Source: Bacillus sp. MYb209
Lineage (GTDB): Bacteria > Bacillota > Bacilli > Bacillales > Bacillaceae_G
Reading direction: 5' to 3'
Length of the DNA stretch: 64,000 nt
Assembly (NCBI RefSeq): GCF_002975175.1
Contig: NZ_PCNZ01000002.1
Coordinates: 42,210-106,209, forward strand
Shown piece after piece: positions 27,411-38,000 of this stretch; the stretch's first letter is position 1, and the number at the start of each line of letters is the position of its first letter. Made by a program: the position numbers and the translations under genes. Below the pieces are notes generated by a model. That model saw only the letters and a list, made by a program, of their open reading frames with translations, was not told the origin of the DNA and searched no databases.

Positions 27411-28436
27411 ATGGATATTGAATTACGAAATCGCTATGAACCCATTGTGAGGCAATATAGATTGGACACTCAGCATATGGAAGAGCACGGAAGTGTAATG
27501 AAAATTTATACGAATCAAGGTCCGTATGCGTTAAAGAAAATACAAGATAGAAAATTAGAGCGGAATAATTTTTTGCACCATATTCAATATTTGAAGGAGA
27601 AAGGTTTTTCGAATTATGTACCTATCTATCATACGACGGACGGGAATTATGTTTTAAGTGATGGGACGTATAGTTATTATTTAATGCCTTGGTTAGAACG
27701 TGCGGAAGGAAATGGCGAAGATAATGATCAATACCATAAGATGTTTCAAACGCTCGGGACGTTGCATCAAAAAACGGTGAAAGAGGAGACTTATACAGAA
27801 GAAGATTTAGAAAAACATTATACAAATATATCCGACCGTTGGGAGAATGATGGTGAGATATTAGAAGAGTTTCTTTTAGAATCTGAAGCGAAGTGGTATA
27901 TGTCCCCATTTGAATTACAATATTGTACGTATTATCACCATGTTATGAGAGCGCGTGAGTTTGCAACGAAACAATTAAGTGAATGGCATGATGCAATGAA
28001 AGAAAAGGAAAAAACACGTACTACTTTCGTTCATGGAAATGTATCGCTTAATCACTTTTTATTTGATTATGAACGAAACGGTTATTTTATTAGTTTAGAA
28101 AAGTCTCAGTTTGCTACACCGGTACAGGATATCGTCAGCTTTTATTCAAGGTCTTTGAACACATATCCAATTGCGCGGAGTGACCGCTTTGAATGGTATC
28201 AAATGTATCAAAAAAATTTTCCATTTACGAAAGAGGAGCAGCTTCTTATGTTTGCGTATATGACGTACCCGTCGCATTTTATTCGGCAAATTCAGTCGTA
28301 TACGAAAAGAAGAAAGAGTCGTAATGAAGAAAATGAGCTTCGCGGGGTGAAAATTCTGCAGCAATCGCATTGGCTCATTAGTAATACAGAATATTTCCTT
28401 TCGCAATTACAAGCTGCCCAGCAAGGGAACGGATAA
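27411..28436 (+). CDS. ysxE: YsxE, CotS-related spore protein
   Basis: The 341-residue protein has the fold of aminoglycoside phosphotransferase-like kinases and resembles the CotS/YsxE spore coat family: a nucleotide-lobe pattern (VMKIYTNQGPYALKKI) and a degenerate catalytic loop (TTFVHGNVSLNHFLFD), where the canonical HGD is HGN. The missing catalytic Asp suggests a non-catalytic or altered role. It follows spoVID by 72 nt across a hairpin. Confidence 0.88.
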   Translation: MDIELRNRYEPIVRQYRLDTQHMEEHGSVMKIYTNQGPYALKKIQDRKLERNNFLHHIQYLKEKGFSNYVPIYHTTDGNYVLSDGTYSYYLMPWLERAEGNGEDNDQYHKMFQTLGTLHQKTVKEETYTEEDLEKHYTNISDRWENDGEILEEFLLESEAKWYMSPFELQYCTYYHHVMRAREFATKQLSEWHDAMKEKEKTRTTFVHGNVSLNHFLFDYERNGYFISLEKSQFATPVQDIVSFYSRSLNTYPIARSDRFEWYQMYQKNFPFTKEEQLLMFAYMTYPSHFIRQIQSYTKRRKSRNEENELRGVKILQQSHWLISNTEYFLSQLQAAQQGNG

Positions 28437-28439
28437 AGA

Positions 28440-28474
28440 AGATAAGTAGGGAGAACCCTGCTTATCTTTTTTTA
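28440..28474 (+). terminator. ysxE terminator
   Basis: AGATAAGTAGGG (28440-28451), AGAA loop, CCCTGCTTATCT (28456-28467), then seven T. Confidence 0.9.
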
Positions 28475-28564
28475 TTAGTTCCATAAAGAGATAAAGGTCG
28501 TAGTTTCAAATTTATCTTGACGAATAAGGTTTCGTTTTTTACACTATTGTATATAATAATTAAC

Positions 28565-28823
28565 AATCACATAAATGCATTGAAGGGGAAGAGTATAACA
28601 TGAAACGTCTTCAGAGAGGGGAACCATTGGCTGGGAGGTTCTCTAGATAGTTATGTTAGAAGGTAGCCCTGGAGCATCTTTTCTGAACGGAATGATTCTT
28701 ATTAGGAAAAGACGGATTTGTCCGTTATCAAATTAAGAGTATAAGCAAATTCTGAATTTGTTTGTAAATAAAGGTGGTACCGCGATGTCCCTCGTCCTTT
28801 TTTGGATGAGGGGCATTTTTTAT
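28565..28823 (+). promoter_or_regulatory. T-box riboswitch of valS
   Basis: The T-box AAGGTGGTACCGCG lies at 28771-28784 and is followed by the terminator CCCTCGTCC (28789-28797) with GGATGAGGGG (28804-28813) and TTTTTTA. An AGTA-containing stem I begins about 28585. A perfect TATAAT at 28552-28557 (poor -35) is the likely promoter. Uncharged tRNA-Val should stabilise the antiterminator. I cannot fold stem I with certainty; GTT at 28655-28657 is a possible Val specifier codon. Confidence 0.93.
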
Positions 28824-28840
28824 TTCAAGGAGGGAAAATA

Positions 28841-31486
28841 ATGTCAAACACGGAAAAGAATTTACCAACTAAATATGATCATATGTCCGTTGAGGAAGGC
28901 CTTTACAAGTGGTGGCTTGAAGGCAAATATTTCGAAGCAACAGGAGATGAGAAGAAACAACCATATACAATTGTAATTCCACCTCCGAACGTAACTGGTA
29001 AGTTACACTTAGGTCATGCTTGGGATACGACGCTTCAAGATATTTTAACTCGTACAAAGCGTATGCAAGGTTACGATGTATTATGGCTTCCAGGAATGGA
29101 CCATGCCGGTATCGCAACGCAAGCGAAAGTAGAAGGAAAACTTCGTGAAGAAGGTATTTCACGTTACGATCTTGGCCGTGAGAAATTCCTTGAAAAAGCT
29201 TGGGAATGGAAAGAAGAATACGCTTCTCACATTCGTCAACAATGGGGGAAAGTTGGTTTAGGACTAGACTATTCTCGTGAACGCTTCACATTAGACGAAG
29301 GTTTATCTAACGCTGTTAATAAAGTATTCGTTCAATTATATGAAAAAGGCTTAATTTACCGCGGTGAGTATATCATCAACTGGGATCCAGCAACACGCAC
29401 AGCTCTTTCTGATATTGAAGTAATTCATAAAGAAGTTCAAGGTGCATTCTACCATATGAACTATCCGTTAACAGACGGTTCTGGTCACATTCGCCTTGCA
29501 ACTACTCGTCCAGAAACAATGCTTGGTGATACAGCGGTAGCAGTTCATCCAGAAGATGATCGCTACAAACATTTAATCGGAAAAACAGTTACACTTCCAA
29601 TCGTAGGCCGTGAGATTCCGATTATTGCTGATGAATACGTAGAAAAAGACTTTGGAACAGGCGTTGTAAAAATTACACCAGCTCATGACCCGAATGACTT
29701 TGAAGTAGGTAACCGTCATGACTTACCACGTATCTTAGTAATGAACGAAAATGGAACGATGAACGAAAAAGCTGGTAAGTATAACGGTATGGATCGTTTC
29801 GAATGCCGTAAAGAGTTAGTGAAAGACTTACAAGAAGCTGGCGTATTAGTAGAAATCGAGCCTCATATGCACTCAGTAGGTCATAGTGAGCGTAGCGGTG
29901 CAGTTGTTGAGCCTTATTTATCAACACAATGGTTCGTAAAAATGGCTCCACTTGCTGAAAAAGCAGTAGAGCTTCAACAAAAAGAAGAAGAAAAAGTAAC
30001 GTTCGTACCAGAGCGTTTTGAAAACACATACTTACGCTGGATGGAAAACATTCATGACTGGTGTATTTCTCGTCAGTTATGGTGGGGACACCGCATTCCA
30101 GCTTGGTATCATAAAGAAACTGGTGAAGTATACGTAGGTACAGAAGCGCCAGTAGATCTTGAAAACTGGAATCAAGATAATGACGTGCTTGATACATGGT
30201 TTAGTTCAGCATTATGGCCATTCTCAACACTTGGCTGGCCGAATGAAGATGCAGCAGACTTTAAAAAGTTCTATTCAACAGATGCTTTAGTAACTGGTTA
30301 TGACATCATCTTCTTCTGGGTATCTCGTATGATTTTCCAAGGTTTAGAGTTTACAGGAGAGCGTCCATTTAAAGATGTATTAATTCACGGTTTAGTTCGT
30401 GATGAGCAAGGACGTAAAATGAGTAAATCTCTTGGTAACGGTATTGATCCGATGGATGTTATCGAGAAGTACGGTGCAGATGCGATGCGTTACTTCTTAT
30501 CAACAGGAAGTGCACCAGGTCAAGATTTACGTTTCAGCATGGAAAAAGTAGAATCTACTTGGAACTTCATTAATAAAATTTGGAACGCATCACGTTTCGT
30601 ATTAATGAACATGGATGACATGAAGTATGAAGAAATCGATTTAACTGGTGAAAAATCAGTTGCGGATAAGTGGATTTTAACTCGCTTAAACGAAACAATC
30701 GAAAGCGTAACACGTAACATGGATAAATATGAGTTCGGTGAAGCTGGTCGTTCATTATACAACTTCATTTGGGATGATTTCTGTGACTGGTACATTGAAA
30801 TGGCGAAACTTCCACTATACGGTGAAGATGAAGCAGCTAAGAAAACAACTCGTTCTATTTTAGCTTACGTATTAGACCAAACAATGCGTCTATTACATCC
30901 ATTCATGCCATTTGTAACAGAGAAAATTTGGCAGCATTTACCGCATGAAGGCGAGTCTATTACAGTAGCAGCATGGCCAACAGTTCGCGAAGATTTACAA
31001 GATAAAGAAGCGGCAGCAGAAATGCACCTTCTAGTTGATATCATTCGCTCTGTTCGTAACATCCGTGCGGAAGTAAATACGCCAATGAGCAAAAAAGTTC
31101 AAATGCAAATTAAAGCAAAAGACGAGGTAGTACTAGCTCAGCTTACGAAAAACAGCTCTTACATTGAGCGTTTCTGTAACCCAAGTGAACTAACAATTAA
31201 GATTGATTTACAAGCGCCAGAAAAAGCGATGACTGCAATCGTATCAGGTGCAGAGTTATTCTTACCATTAGCTGATCTTATCAATCTTGATGAAGAGAAA
31301 GCGCGTCTTGAAAAAGAACTTGAGAAGTTCGATAAAGAAGTAGAACGTGTACAGAAGAAACTTTCAAACCAAGGATTCGTAGCGAAAGCTCCTGCAGAAG
31401 TTATTGACGGAGAGCGTGCGAAAGAGCAAGATTATCTAGAAAAACGCGAAGCAGTTCGTCAACGTCTAGCTGATCTTGAAAAATAA
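28841..31486 (+). CDS. valS: Valyl-tRNA synthetase
   Basis: This class I synthetase charges tRNA-Val and edits threonine. The 881 residues show the HIGH motif as [16 protein letters not shown], the editing domain ([19 protein letters not shown]), KMSKS in [14 protein letters not shown], and the C-terminal coiled-coil arm ([23 protein letters not shown]). ATG 28841 follows AAGGAGG and lies just behind the T-box terminator. The TAA stop overlaps the target-site copy of the second bcr1 repeat. Confidence 0.98.
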   Translation: MSNTEKNLPTKYDHMSVEEGLYKWWLEGKYFEATGDEKKQPYTIVIPPPNVTGKLHLGHAWDTTLQDILTRTKRMQGYDVLWLPGMDHAGIATQAKVEGKLREEGISRYDLGREKFLEKAWEWKEEYASHIRQQWGKVGLGLDYSRERFTLDEGLSNAVNKVFVQLYEKGLIYRGEYIINWDPATRTALSDIEVIHKEVQGAFYHMNYPLTDGSGHIRLATTRPETMLGDTAVAVHPEDDRYKHLIGKTVTLPIVGREIPIIADEYVEKDFGTGVVKITPAHDPNDFEVGNRHDLPRILVMNENGTMNEKAGKYNGMDRFECRKELVKDLQEAGVLVEIEPHMHSVGHSERSGAVVEPYLSTQWFVKMAPLAEKAVELQQKEEEKVTFVPERFENTYLRWMENIHDWCISRQLWWGHRIPAWYHKETGEVYVGTEAPVDLENWNQDNDVLDTWFSSALWPFSTLGWPNEDAADFKKFYSTDALVTGYDIIFFWVSRMIFQGLEFTGERPFKDVLIHGLVRDEQGRKMSKSLGNGIDPMDVIEKYGADAMRYFLSTGSAPGQDLRFSMEKVESTWNFINKIWNASRFVLMNMDDMKYEEIDLTGEKSVADKWILTRLNETIESVTRNMDKYEFGEAGRSLYNFIWDDFCDWYIEMAKLPLYGEDEAAKKTTRSILAYVLDQTMRLLHPFMPFVTEKIWQHLPHEGESITVAAWPTVREDLQDKEAAAEMHLLVDIIRSVRNIRAEVNTPMSKKVQMQIKAKDEVVLAQLTKNSSYIERFCNPSELTIKIDLQAPEKAMTAIVSGAELFLPLADLINLDEEKARLEKELEKFDKEVERVQKKLSNQGFVAKAPAEVIDGERAKEQDYLEKREAVRQRLADLEK

Positions 31487-31642
31487 AGTGAAACTTTAAT
31501 CAGTGGGGGTTTTGTTCATCCCCCACTGATTATTAGCCTTCACCAATCGGGCGTTTACGGGAAGCACGACTCCCGCCCAACTTCTTTGCTCTAGCTGAAT
31601 TTTGAGGTGGGAGTCTTACTGCCCGGCAAATAGCGGGATAAA
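31483..31642. repeat. bcr1-type repeat, copy 2, behind valS
   Basis: The 150-nt core (31488-31637) is flanked by ATAAA at 31483-31487 and 31638-31642. It shares its beginning (GTGAAACTTTAAT), middle (ATTAGCCTTCACCAATCGGG) and end (TACTGCCC..GCGGGATAAAA) with copy 1 at 23794-23948, in the same orientation. Differences inside the outer hairpin are on both arms (ATCAGTGGGGG/CCCCCACTGAT here against ATTAGTGGGG/CCCCACTAAT there), so base pairing is kept. Confidence 0.85.
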
Positions 31643-31652
31643 AATATTTTTC

Positions 31653-31685
31653 AGAGACTCACTATATTGGTGAGTCTCTTTTCTT
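31653..31685 (+). terminator. valS terminator
   Basis: GAGACTCAC (31654-31662) pairs with GTGAGTCTC (31670-31678), then TTTTCTTT. It lies beyond the bcr1 copy and overlaps the folC -35. Confidence 0.8.
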
Positions 31686-31695
31686 TGCGTATAAT
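31667..31695 (+). promoter_or_regulatory. Sigma-A promoter of folC
   Basis: TTGGTG (31667-31672), 17-nt spacer, TATAAT (31690-31695). The -35 lies inside the valS terminator stem. Confidence 0.72.
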
Positions 31696-31735
31696 AGAAT
31701 TACGAAGTTTGTCTTTTGAAAGGGGAATAGCAAAC

Positions 31736-33037
31736 GTGATACATACATACGAAGAAGCGATAAGCTGGATTCATAGCCGATTGAAATTTGGGATAAAACC
31801 AGGACTAGAAAGAATGCAATGGATGTTAGAAGAACTCGGAAATCCAGAGCGTCATATAAAATGTGTTCATCTTGCGGGCACAAATGGAAAAGGTTCAACT
31901 TTAACATATATGCGCTACATGCTAGAAGACGCGAAATATAAAGTAGGATCGTTTACATCGCCTTACATAGAAACATTCAATGAACGTATTAGTGTAAACG
32001 GAATACCGATTGCAGATGAAGAGATTGCAGAACTTGTAAATATGGTAAAGCCAGTCGTTGAAAAATTAGATGAGACGGACTTAGGAGAAGCGACTGAGTT
32101 TGAAATTATTACAGTAATGGCAATTTGTTATTTCGGTAAAGTTAATTTCTGTGATGTTGTTTTATTTGAAACGGGGCTTGGGGGAAGATTTGATTCTACA
32201 AATGTTATTCATCCGGTTCTCACGATTATTACGAATATCGGTCACGATCATATGCATATTTTAGGCAATACACTAGGAGAAATTGCATATGAAAAGGCAG
32301 GGATTATTAAGTCTGGTGTTCCAGTTATTACTGGTGTGAAAAATGAAGAAGCATTACAAGTAATTCAAAAGGTTGCTAAGGAAAATCATGCAAGCTTATA
32401 TGAACTTGGAAAACAGTTTACAACACTACATAAACATTCTAATGAAGAGGGGGAACACTTTGATTTTGCTTGTCCATTCGCCTCGTTTGAAAATGTTCGG
32501 ATTTCAATGAAAGGTATTCATCAAGTAGGCAATGCAGCACTAGCGCTTATGGCAGTAATGTATTTAAAAACATATTTATCATTTTTAATTGATGAAGAGG
32601 AAATAAAAGCTGGCTTACAAGAAGCATACTGGATTGGTCGATTTGAAAAGTTACAAAGTAATCCAGATATTATAATAGATGGTGCTCATAATCCAGAAGG
32701 TATTGAAAGTCTTGTAAAAACAGTAGAGGCACATTATAAAAAGAAGAATGTAATAGTTTTATTTACTGCTCTTGGTGACAAACAGTTACATAACATGGTA
32801 GGGCAATTAGAAAAAGTTGCTGATGAAATAATATTTACAACGTTTGCCTTTGATCGTGCCATTTCTGCTGACAAGCTTGCATCGTATTCGCAACAAGAGT
32901 CAAAATTAGTTTTTGAAGATTGGAAAGAGGCAATTGATACAAAGGTTGAAATGATAGGAGAACATGATGTTTTTATCATAACAGGTTCTCTGTATTTCAT
33001 TTCCGAAGTTAGAAAATATATTCGCGAGAAAAACTAG
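31736..33037 (+). CDS. folC: Folylpolyglutamate synthase / dihydrofolate synthase
   Basis: FolC adds glutamate to dihydropteroate and to folates. The 433-residue protein has the Mur-ligase-like ATP site HLAGTNGKGST, then SFTSPYIETFNERI, FETGLGGRFDSTNVI, ITNIGHDHMHILGNT and the C-terminal IIDGAHNPEGI. GTG 31736 with AAAGGGG about 10 nt upstream is chosen; a longer in-frame ATG would start inside the promoter. It follows valS as in B. subtilis. Confidence 0.95.
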   Translation: MIHTYEEAISWIHSRLKFGIKPGLERMQWMLEELGNPERHIKCVHLAGTNGKGSTLTYMRYMLEDAKYKVGSFTSPYIETFNERISVNGIPIADEEIAELVNMVKPVVEKLDETDLGEATEFEIITVMAICYFGKVNFCDVVLFETGLGGRFDSTNVIHPVLTIITNIGHDHMHILGNTLGEIAYEKAGIIKSGVPVITGVKNEEALQVIQKVAKENHASLYELGKQFTTLHKHSNEEGEHFDFACPFASFENVRISMKGIHQVGNAALALMAVMYLKTYLSFLIDEEEIKAGLQEAYWIGRFEKLQSNPDIIIDGAHNPEGIESLVKTVEAHYKKKNVIVLFTALGDKQLHNMVGQLEKVADEIIFTTFAFDRAISADKLASYSQQESKLVFEDWKEAIDTKVEMIGEHDVFIITGSLYFISEVRKYIREKN

Positions 33038-33062
33038 ATAGTCTTTGCTATCTAGTTTTTTG
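33031..33062 (+). terminator. folC terminator
   Basis: AAACTAGATAG (33031-33041) pairs perfectly with CTATCTAGTTT (33048-33058), followed by TTT. Confidence 0.85.
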
Positions 33063-33201
33063 TTCTACAAATGAAGTCAAATGCATACATATAAGATAAT
33101 AATATAGGGTTATTTGACGAATTCCTCTGACAAATATCTCGTTTTTTTGTGGAATGAATATGATATGATGCGGACAACGACAAGAGGTGAGGTGTGAGTG
33201 T

Positions 33202-34164
33202 ATGGACAAGCAATCACGAACGATCTCGGTGAAAGTAAATGGAACAGAAGCGAAGTATGAGGAAAAAAAGAAGGATGAGTTTGACTGGATGGTAGCAGAA
33301 AGTGAAAGGTCACAAAATGTTGTGCCTTTTAAAAAAACAAAGACTCTGCCTATGGAACAGTACAGAAAGAAATGGAGCAATACAATAATCGCAATCGTTG
33401 CAACTGCAATTATTATTGGTACGGCGTTTGGAATGGGAATGCTGCATGTACTTAAAGGACAAGGGACGACGGGGGGAAGCGAAGTAACAGCTTCGAAGCA
33501 GACGGGGAATGAAGAACTAAAGGTGGGTGGAACGGCAGAACAAACACCAACACCGAAAGAGGAAAAACAAAAAGCACAAGTAGGAGCTGCATTAGAACCA
33601 ATGAAACTATTTTTCGTTCAAGGAGGGCTTTATTCCTCTGAAGAAAAAGGACAGGCTGCTATTGAAGAGTGGAAAAGTAATGGGGGCGTGGCTACTTTGA
33701 AACCGAGTGGTGATAAGTATGCGTTAGTTGTTGCTATTACGAGCGATGAACAGGCTGTTAATCAATTAATAGATCAGTATAAGCAAGATGGTGTTTCAGT
33801 TTTGAAAAAAAATTGGGATATTACAGATAAAGTATTGCTCAAAAATGATAAAGAAGTAGGAATGTTTTTAGCGAAAGTGCAGCCATTATATACTCATTTA
33901 GCAAAATATGTGTCCAGCGTACAAACTAGTGGAAAAAGTAATCCAAAAGATGTAGAAGCGATTCAAAAAGAGTGGAAAGCTATTGAAAAGGAAGGCAAGA
34001 GTATGAAGCGTGAAGATGCGAAGAAGCTTTATACGTATACGTCAGTAGCGGTGCAAACGATTAAGGAAGGGAAGAGCGATAAGGAATCTGTAGCTAAATT
34101 AAATCAAGTTATTATTGATGGATTACTTTCGTACGAAAAAATGGTTTCACAAAAAGTAAAATAA
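33202..34164 (+). CDS. spoIIB: SpoIIB, SPOR-domain sporulation protein
   Basis: SpoIIB acts at the septum during engulfment. The 320-residue protein has a charged N-terminal cytoplasmic part, one membrane segment (NTIIAIVATAIIIGTAFGMGML, about residues 62-83), a Thr/Lys-rich linker and a SPOR domain (LFFVQGGLYSSEEKGQ..SDEQAVNQL). ATG 33202 follows a GAGGTGAGGTG site. It stands between folC and maf. In B. subtilis comC lies between folC and spoIIB and is absent here. Confidence 0.88.
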   Translation: MDKQSRTISVKVNGTEAKYEEKKKDEFDWMVAESERSQNVVPFKKTKTLPMEQYRKKWSNTIIAIVATAIIIGTAFGMGMLHVLKGQGTTGGSEVTASKQTGNEELKVGGTAEQTPTPKEEKQKAQVGAALEPMKLFFVQGGLYSSEEKGQAAIEEWKSNGGVATLKPSGDKYALVVAITSDEQAVNQLIDQYKQDGVSVLKKNWDITDKVLLKNDKEVGMFLAKVQPLYTHLAKYVSSVQTSGKSNPKDVEAIQKEWKAIEKEGKSMKREDAKKLYTYTSVAVQTIKEGKSDKESVAKLNQVIIDGLLSYEKMVSQKVK

Positions 34165-34185
34165 TAAGATAATGAGATGAAGGGG

Positions 34186-34216
34186 AAAGAAGTACATATA
34201 CTTCTTTCTTTTCTTT
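34186..34216 (+). terminator. spoIIB terminator
   Basis: AAAGAAGTA (34186-34194), CATA loop, TACTTCTTT (34199-34207), then CTTTTCTTTT. Confidence 0.75.
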
Positions 34217-34383
34217 TGAATTTAGAGCAAAGTGCTTTCTGTATGGGCAGCATATAATCGTATTTAAAAAGAACTATTATTTTGTTTAGAGAAAATGATA
34301 TTTCTAGAATTTGTGGGGAAACTATTCCTTTGATACGATTGATTTGAATTATTCTGCTTCATGTGAGAAGGGAAGGAGAAAAT

Positions 34384-34959
34384 ATGAGGGAAATTATTTT
34401 AGCTTCAGGATCACCAAGGAGGAAGGAACTGCTTGAATTAGCAGATGTGCCATTTGAAATCGTTGTTAGTGAAGTAGAAGAGACGATTGGTGCATATTCA
34501 TCACCTTCTGATATTGTTATGTCGCTTGCTTTGCAAAAAGCATCTGCTGTGGCAGAAAACCATAGTGATCACGTTGTACTAGGTGCAGATACAATTGTTA
34601 CATATGATTCGCGTATTCTTGGAAAGCCGTCTAATGAGGCTGAGGCGAAAGAAATGTTACGATTATTATCGGGGAAAACACACGAAGTATACACAGGTGT
34701 TGCAATTATATCGAAAGAAAAAACGGTAACTTTTTATGAACGTACAGAAGTAACATTTTGGGAATTAACAGAAGAGGAAATAGACGTATACGTTGCATCG
34801 AAGGAACCACTTGATAAAGCAGGAAGCTATGGAATTCAAGGTAAAGGGTCTATTTTTGTTCAACATATTCAAGGGGACTACTACAGTGTAGTTGGCTTGC
34901 CAATTGCGCGTCTTGTCCGTGAATTAAAACAGCTTGATAGCGATGTAACCCATGCGTAA
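34384..34959 (+). CDS. maf: Maf, nucleoside triphosphate pyrophosphatase (dTTP/UTP type)
   Basis: Maf proteins hydrolyse canonical or modified pyrimidine nucleotides and can block septation when overproduced. The 191 residues show the [10 protein letters not shown] loop, the ADTIV motif with the catalytic acid, [10 protein letters not shown] and the [12 protein letters not shown] segment. ATG 34384 follows GGGAAGGAG. It is followed 50 nt later by radC, as in B. subtilis. Confidence 0.95.
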   Translation: MREIILASGSPRRKELLELADVPFEIVVSEVEETIGAYSSPSDIVMSLALQKASAVAENHSDHVVLGADTIVTYDSRILGKPSNEAEAKEMLRLLSGKTHEVYTGVAIISKEKTVTFYERTEVTFWELTEEEIDVYVASKEPLDKAGSYGIQGKGSIFVQHIQGDYYSVVGLPIARLVRELKQLDSDVTHA

Positions 34960-35009
34960 AATTGCATGGGGTTTTCTTTAGGAGAAATCGTAAAAAAAGG
35001 GGTGGAGAG

Positions 35010-38000
35010 ATGAACGGTATTCGTGATGTTGTGAGAGAAGAACAGCCACGGGAGCGTTTATTGTTAGAAGGAGCAGGAAGTTTATCGAATCGAGAACTTC
35101 TTGCAGTTTTACTCAGAACGGGTTCTAAAGAAGAAACGGTGTTAACGTTATCAGATAATATTCTACATCATTTTGACGGCTTACGAATGTTAAAGGATGC
35201 AACGTTAGAAGAGATGATGAGCATTCATGGTGTTGGGATTGCAAAAGCGTCGCAGCTTATGGCTGCTTTTGAATTAGGTAGAAGAATGGTACGTTTAGAA
35301 TATCAAAATAGATATAGTATTCGAAGTCCAGAAGATTGTGCGAGTTATATGATGGAAGAGATGCGTTTTTTGCAACAGGAGCATTTTGTTTGTTTATATT
35401 TGAATACGAAAAATCAAGTTATACATAGGCAAACGATTTTTATTGGAAGTTTAAATACGTCGATTGTGCACCCAAGGGAAGTTGTGCGCCCATAAGGGCA
35501 TTTAGAAAATCTGCTTTGGCAAAGCAGTAGGGAAATATCATAATCTTTACCCTATCATCAGCCAGCTTATCCGTAAGGGAAACCGAGCGGGGAGTGTAGC
35601 ATGCTGGCAAAGCCATAAGTTGTCTAGTTACCAAGACACGACTGAATGGCGAGATGAAACTCATAGACAAGGATGAAAGCTGGATTGCTTAAATGATAGC
35701 TCAAGGGGGACTACTGGGACCTTCAGCGGGAGGTAACGATAAACGCTGAATAGAATAAGCAGGTTCCTTAAAGGTTTCGAGGAACCTGAAATGATACTAT
35801 TCTAACCAACTTCTGTATGGAAGTAACGAGCGAAAGTCATATCCGAAACTATGAATGCCTAAGTTTCTAAATGACTAAATGGGGATTGCCTAAGTTGGAA
35901 CGCCACAAAGGCTATGACAAATGTGTCTTAATATCCAATAAGGCAACGGAACTCTCGTAGTAGTCCGAGGTAGGGAAAGCCTATTACATGGCGAAGGAGA
36001 GTAGTTTATCTAGTTTAATGCAAAATTGGGAAGGAGCGTGAGGCTCTATGAGAAATCCAAAAGTAGTATTAAGCAGTCTAACTTCCAAGGCGATTGAAGA
36101 AAATTACACATTTAAGCGATTATATCGGAATCTATATAACATTGAATTTTTCTTAGACGCATATGCCAAAATCTATCCTAATAAAGGAAGTAACACCAAA
36201 GGTGTAAATGAAGATACTATAGACGGCATGAGTGTAAAAAGAATAGATACTCTTATTGAAAAGCTTAGAAATCAAACATATCAACCTAATCCCGCAAGAA
36301 GAACTTATATTCCAAAAAAGAATGGGAAACTAAGACCTTTAGGATTACCAACCTTTGAGGATAAATTAGTTCAAGAAGTAGCTAGAAAAATTCTTGAAAG
36401 TATCTACGAACCTGCATTCTCTGAAAACTCACATGCTTTCAGACCAAACAGAAGTTGTCATACGGCTCTTAAGCAAATTAAACATACCTTTACTGGCACT
36501 CGCTGGTTTATCGAAGGTGACATAAAGGGATTCTTTGATAATATTGACCATCACACTCTTATCAACATCTTGAGAAGAAGAATCGAGGATGAAAAATTTA
36601 TCAACTTGATTTGGAAATTTCTACGTGCTGGTTATGTGGAAGACTGGGTATTTCATAAAACATTCAGTGGAACTCCACAAGGTGGTATCATTAGCCCAAC
36701 TCTCTCTAATATTTACCTTAATGAATTGGATAAATACATTGAAGAATATACATCGATATTCAATAAAGGTGATAAACGCAGACATAATCTAACCTACCAT
36801 AATCTAGCATCGAAAATAACTTATCATAAACATAAGAATAAACGTGAATGGTCAAATTTAAACAAAGAAACTAGAGCTGTAAGAGCCAATGAATTGAAAG
36901 AACTCTACAAAAAGTTAATCAAACATGACAGTAAGGATCTGTTTGACCCGAATTATCGTAGAATGAAATATGTGAGATATGCAGATGATTTTCTTATTGG
37001 TGTTATAGCAAGCAAAGAAGAGGTAGAAGAAATCAAGAAGGATTTAACGATTTTTCTAGCTGATAAACTAAAACTTGAACTAAGTGCGGAAAAGACGCTG
37101 ATTACACATAGCAAAAAGAATGCGAGATTTCTTGGGTATGATATAAGAGTAGCTAGGGATTGGCAAACAATGAAAATGCCTAACGGCACACAAAAAAGGA
37201 AATTTAATTTTCAAGCCAAACTCTTTGTACCTCACGAAAAATACATCAAAAAACTCATTGACCTTGGTGCATTAAGCCTCGGGAAAAATAATCAATGGAA
37301 ACCGATTCATAGACCGTATTTACTCCGTAATGATGACATAGAAATCATAAGACAATACAATGCCGAAATAAGAGGACTGTACAATTATTATCGACTAGCT
37401 AGTAATGTGCATGTTCTGCAATCTTTCCGTCAAACCATGAAATACAGCATGATAAAAACTTATGCTAATAAATATAAAAGTACCGTTAGCAAGATAATCA
37501 ATAAATTTTCTATAAACGGAAACTTTGGTATTCGCTACAAGACGAAAGATGGGCAACGTATTGCATACTTCATAGAACAAAAAATGGAAAATAATACAAA
37601 GACTAATAATGAAGAGGTTGATATAGAACCGATTACAGTTCAATTTGGTGGCAAAACAAGTCTCATTGAGCGCCTTTTAGCTGAAAAATGTGAATGGTGT
37701 GGTATAGATAATGTTCCATTAGAAATGCACCATGTCAACAAACTTAAGAATCTAAAAGGAAAAAAACGATGGGAACAAACCATGATTGCAAGAAATCGAA
37801 AAACAATCGCAATGTGTGTGAAATGCCACTATGACTTACACAATGGGAAGTTAGATTGATAAATGGAAAGCCGTATACTCTGAGAGGAGTACGTACGGTT
37901 TGGAGGGGAGTTCTTGGAAACCTGCTTAAGAAACTAAGTAAGGCGCCGGGTTCTTACCCTACTTTAAAGAAGCGTTCCGTCGGGCAGCAGCCTCTATTAT

